A stretch of 13,710 nucleotides of DNA from Candidatus Aminicenantota bacterium (GTDB taxonomy: Bacteria > Acidobacteriota > Aminicenantia > UBA2199): positions 6,042,314-6,056,023 of the forward strand of contig CP070627.1 in NCBI GenBank assembly GCA_020355945.1, given 5' to 3'. Each line of letters begins with the position of its first letter. Within the stretch, counting starts at the first letter, position 1. The position numbers and the translations under genes were made by a program. Below, piece after piece: positions 12,776-13,710 of this stretch. The notes under the pieces were generated by a model that saw only the letters and a program-made list of their open reading frames with translations, ran no database searches and was not told the DNA's origin.

Positions 12776-13710
12776 ATGGCAGGTGAAAAAGAGGAAGTCA
12801 GTATTGCTTTTGTAAATTGCGCAGGTGGGGCTCGGGGAGAGAATTGCGATCCTTTTAAGCTCGGCTGGACGTTCAAGGAGGCATTGGATAAGATTCAAAA
12901 GATGAATTTGATTGCAGTAGGTTTGTCTGAGACAATGCTGAGTTATAAGCAGGATGAATTTAATGTAAAGTTTTCAAAGGCCGGACAATTGGGTCAGCCG
13001 GTCAATATTCCACTCTATGAGACCCATCCGCCCTTGACCGATTACCTGTTACAGGATCATGTTCAATTTCGGCGGGGACTGGGTGGGGTTTGGTTCACCT
13101 ATTACCTGTCCCATATCAATTCGGGTGACAATCATTCAGCAGCAGCGATGAATCGCAAGTGGAAGGGAAATAAGGCAGTACCGAGATTCCGGAGACAATT
13201 TGATATACACGGTGATAACCTGGTGATCCATCACGGAAATGCCGTTCTTCTGAAAGAAAAGCCGATGGATTTTTTAGGTGTCTTAGGCGTCCTATTGCGA
13301 CCTGCTGGCCAATCTAACCTTGAGAACGGATTAAACGATCCGTTGGCATTCAAGGGAGACAGGGATACGGAACCCCGTACGATGATTATGACCTGTATCA
13401 ATGTTTTCGGTAAAAAGGTATACCTGGCATTTTGCCAGCTTGAGACGCACACGAAAGATGGAGAAAACCGCGAAAAACCCGAAAAAGTTTACCACAACCC
13501 GGGACCGGCTAATCGTAAGAATCAAATTAAAAAAATTTGCAAGCATTTTGAGGATATGGGCAACCCGGATCACCCGGTTATCCTGGTGGGCGATTTTAAT
13601 GCCCGGCCCGGAACTGGTGAGCTTGAAGAATTAAAAAAGCAAGGTTTTGACCAGATCTTTCCAAAGGGTTATAATAATTCCAATTGTGATGTTTATACTC
13701 ACTTAAAGCA
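12776..13710 (+). CDS. Endonuclease/exonuclease/phosphatase (DNase I-like) family protein, partial
   Basis: A frame open from ATG 12776 to the end of the window (311 codons); the C-terminus is missing. The Shine-Dalgarno AGGTGG lies 9 nt upstream. Recognisable EEP-fold blocks are 'IAFVNCAGG' (first strand and Asn14), 'LIAVGLSET' with metal-binding E52, 'VIHHGNAVLLK' (151-160), 'CQLETHT' (220-226) and 'VILVGDFNARPGTGEL' with catalytic D273 and N275. The superfamily contains DNase I, exonuclease III, sphingomyelinases and inositol phosphatases. The long insertions (about 55-150 and 165-200) do not look like Xth/APE1 repair enzymes and suggest a phosphodiesterase of other specificity. No signal peptide is visible (the N-terminus is MAGEKEEVS), so a cytoplasmic location is expected. 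The final His/Asp motif of the fold would lie past 13710. It follows the mutase-GAF gene on the same strand, with a weak terminator between. Confidence 0.85.
   Translation, partial: MAGEKEEVSIAFVNCAGGARGENCDPFKLGWTFKEALDKIQKMNLIAVGLSETMLSYKQDEFNVKFSKAGQLGQPVNIPLYETHPPLTDYLLQDHVQFRRGLGGVWFTYYLSHINSGDNHSAAAMNRKWKGNKAVPRFRRQFDIHGDNLVIHHGNAVLLKEKPMDFLGVLGVLLRPAGQSNLENGLNDPLAFKGDRDTEPRTMIMTCINVFGKKVYLAFCQLETHTKDGENREKPEKVYHNPGPANRKNQIKKICKHFEDMGNPDHPVILVGDFNARPGTGELEELKKQGFDQIFPKGYNNSNCDVYTHLK

Overview
The window reads as bacterial chromosome of moderate GC content (low forties per cent by eye; not computed). It holds ordinary housekeeping genes spaced by unusually rich intergenic DNA: dispersed hairpin repeats, palindromic operators and short overlapping genes. 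Sigma70-type promoters, Shine-Dalgarno sites, a bacterial MetRS and a PTS EIIA domain all indicate a bacterium. The repeat style and the abundance of signalling domains (REC, GAF, USP) would suit an uncultured lineage of the Acidobacteriota/Aminicenantes kind, but that is an impression and not a demonstrated placement.

Layout. (1) 1-296, + strand: C-terminal end of a P-loop ATPase. (2) 404-934, - strand: an autoregulation-like module in which a 42-aa acidic protein overlaps a 120-aa ribbon-helix-helix-like protein, under a strong promoter whose spacer carries a perfect palindrome. (3) 935-1434: no convincing gene, one hairpin repeat. (4) 1435-5544, - strand: a PTS EIIA-like regulator, then a 52-aa single-membrane-span protein overlapping a 758-aa amino-acid permease with two universal-stress domains, then a response regulator with a cysteine-rich output segment. 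(5) 5567-8754, - strand: methionyl-tRNA synthetase, with a palindrome inside its promoter, followed by an ACMSD-type amidohydrolase. (6) 8773-9848, + strand: a PD-(D/E)XK coiled-coil protein (DUF3782-like) with its own consensus promoter, bracketed by 37-nt direct repeats. (7) 9904-10120: an unassigned region dense in potential RNA stems. (8) 10150-13710, + strand: an alpha-phosphohexomutase fused to a C-terminal GAF domain, then an endonuclease/exonuclease/phosphatase-family protein cut by the window end.

How parts may work together. The EIIA protein, the small membrane protein and the permease-USP fusion look like a transporter with two layers of control: phosphorylation state through EIIA, and nucleotide state through USP. 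The tiny membrane protein would be a candidate accessory subunit. The mutase-GAF fusion suggests ligand control of a sugar-phosphate branch point. These links come from gene order and domain content and are not proven.

The most novel items are the overlapping small proteins at 750-878 and 4538-4696, the structured repeats with compensatory changes (4882-4937 against 8773-8852), the repeat-bracketed nuclease cassette, the stem-rich RNA candidate at 9904-10120 and the mutase-GAF fusion.
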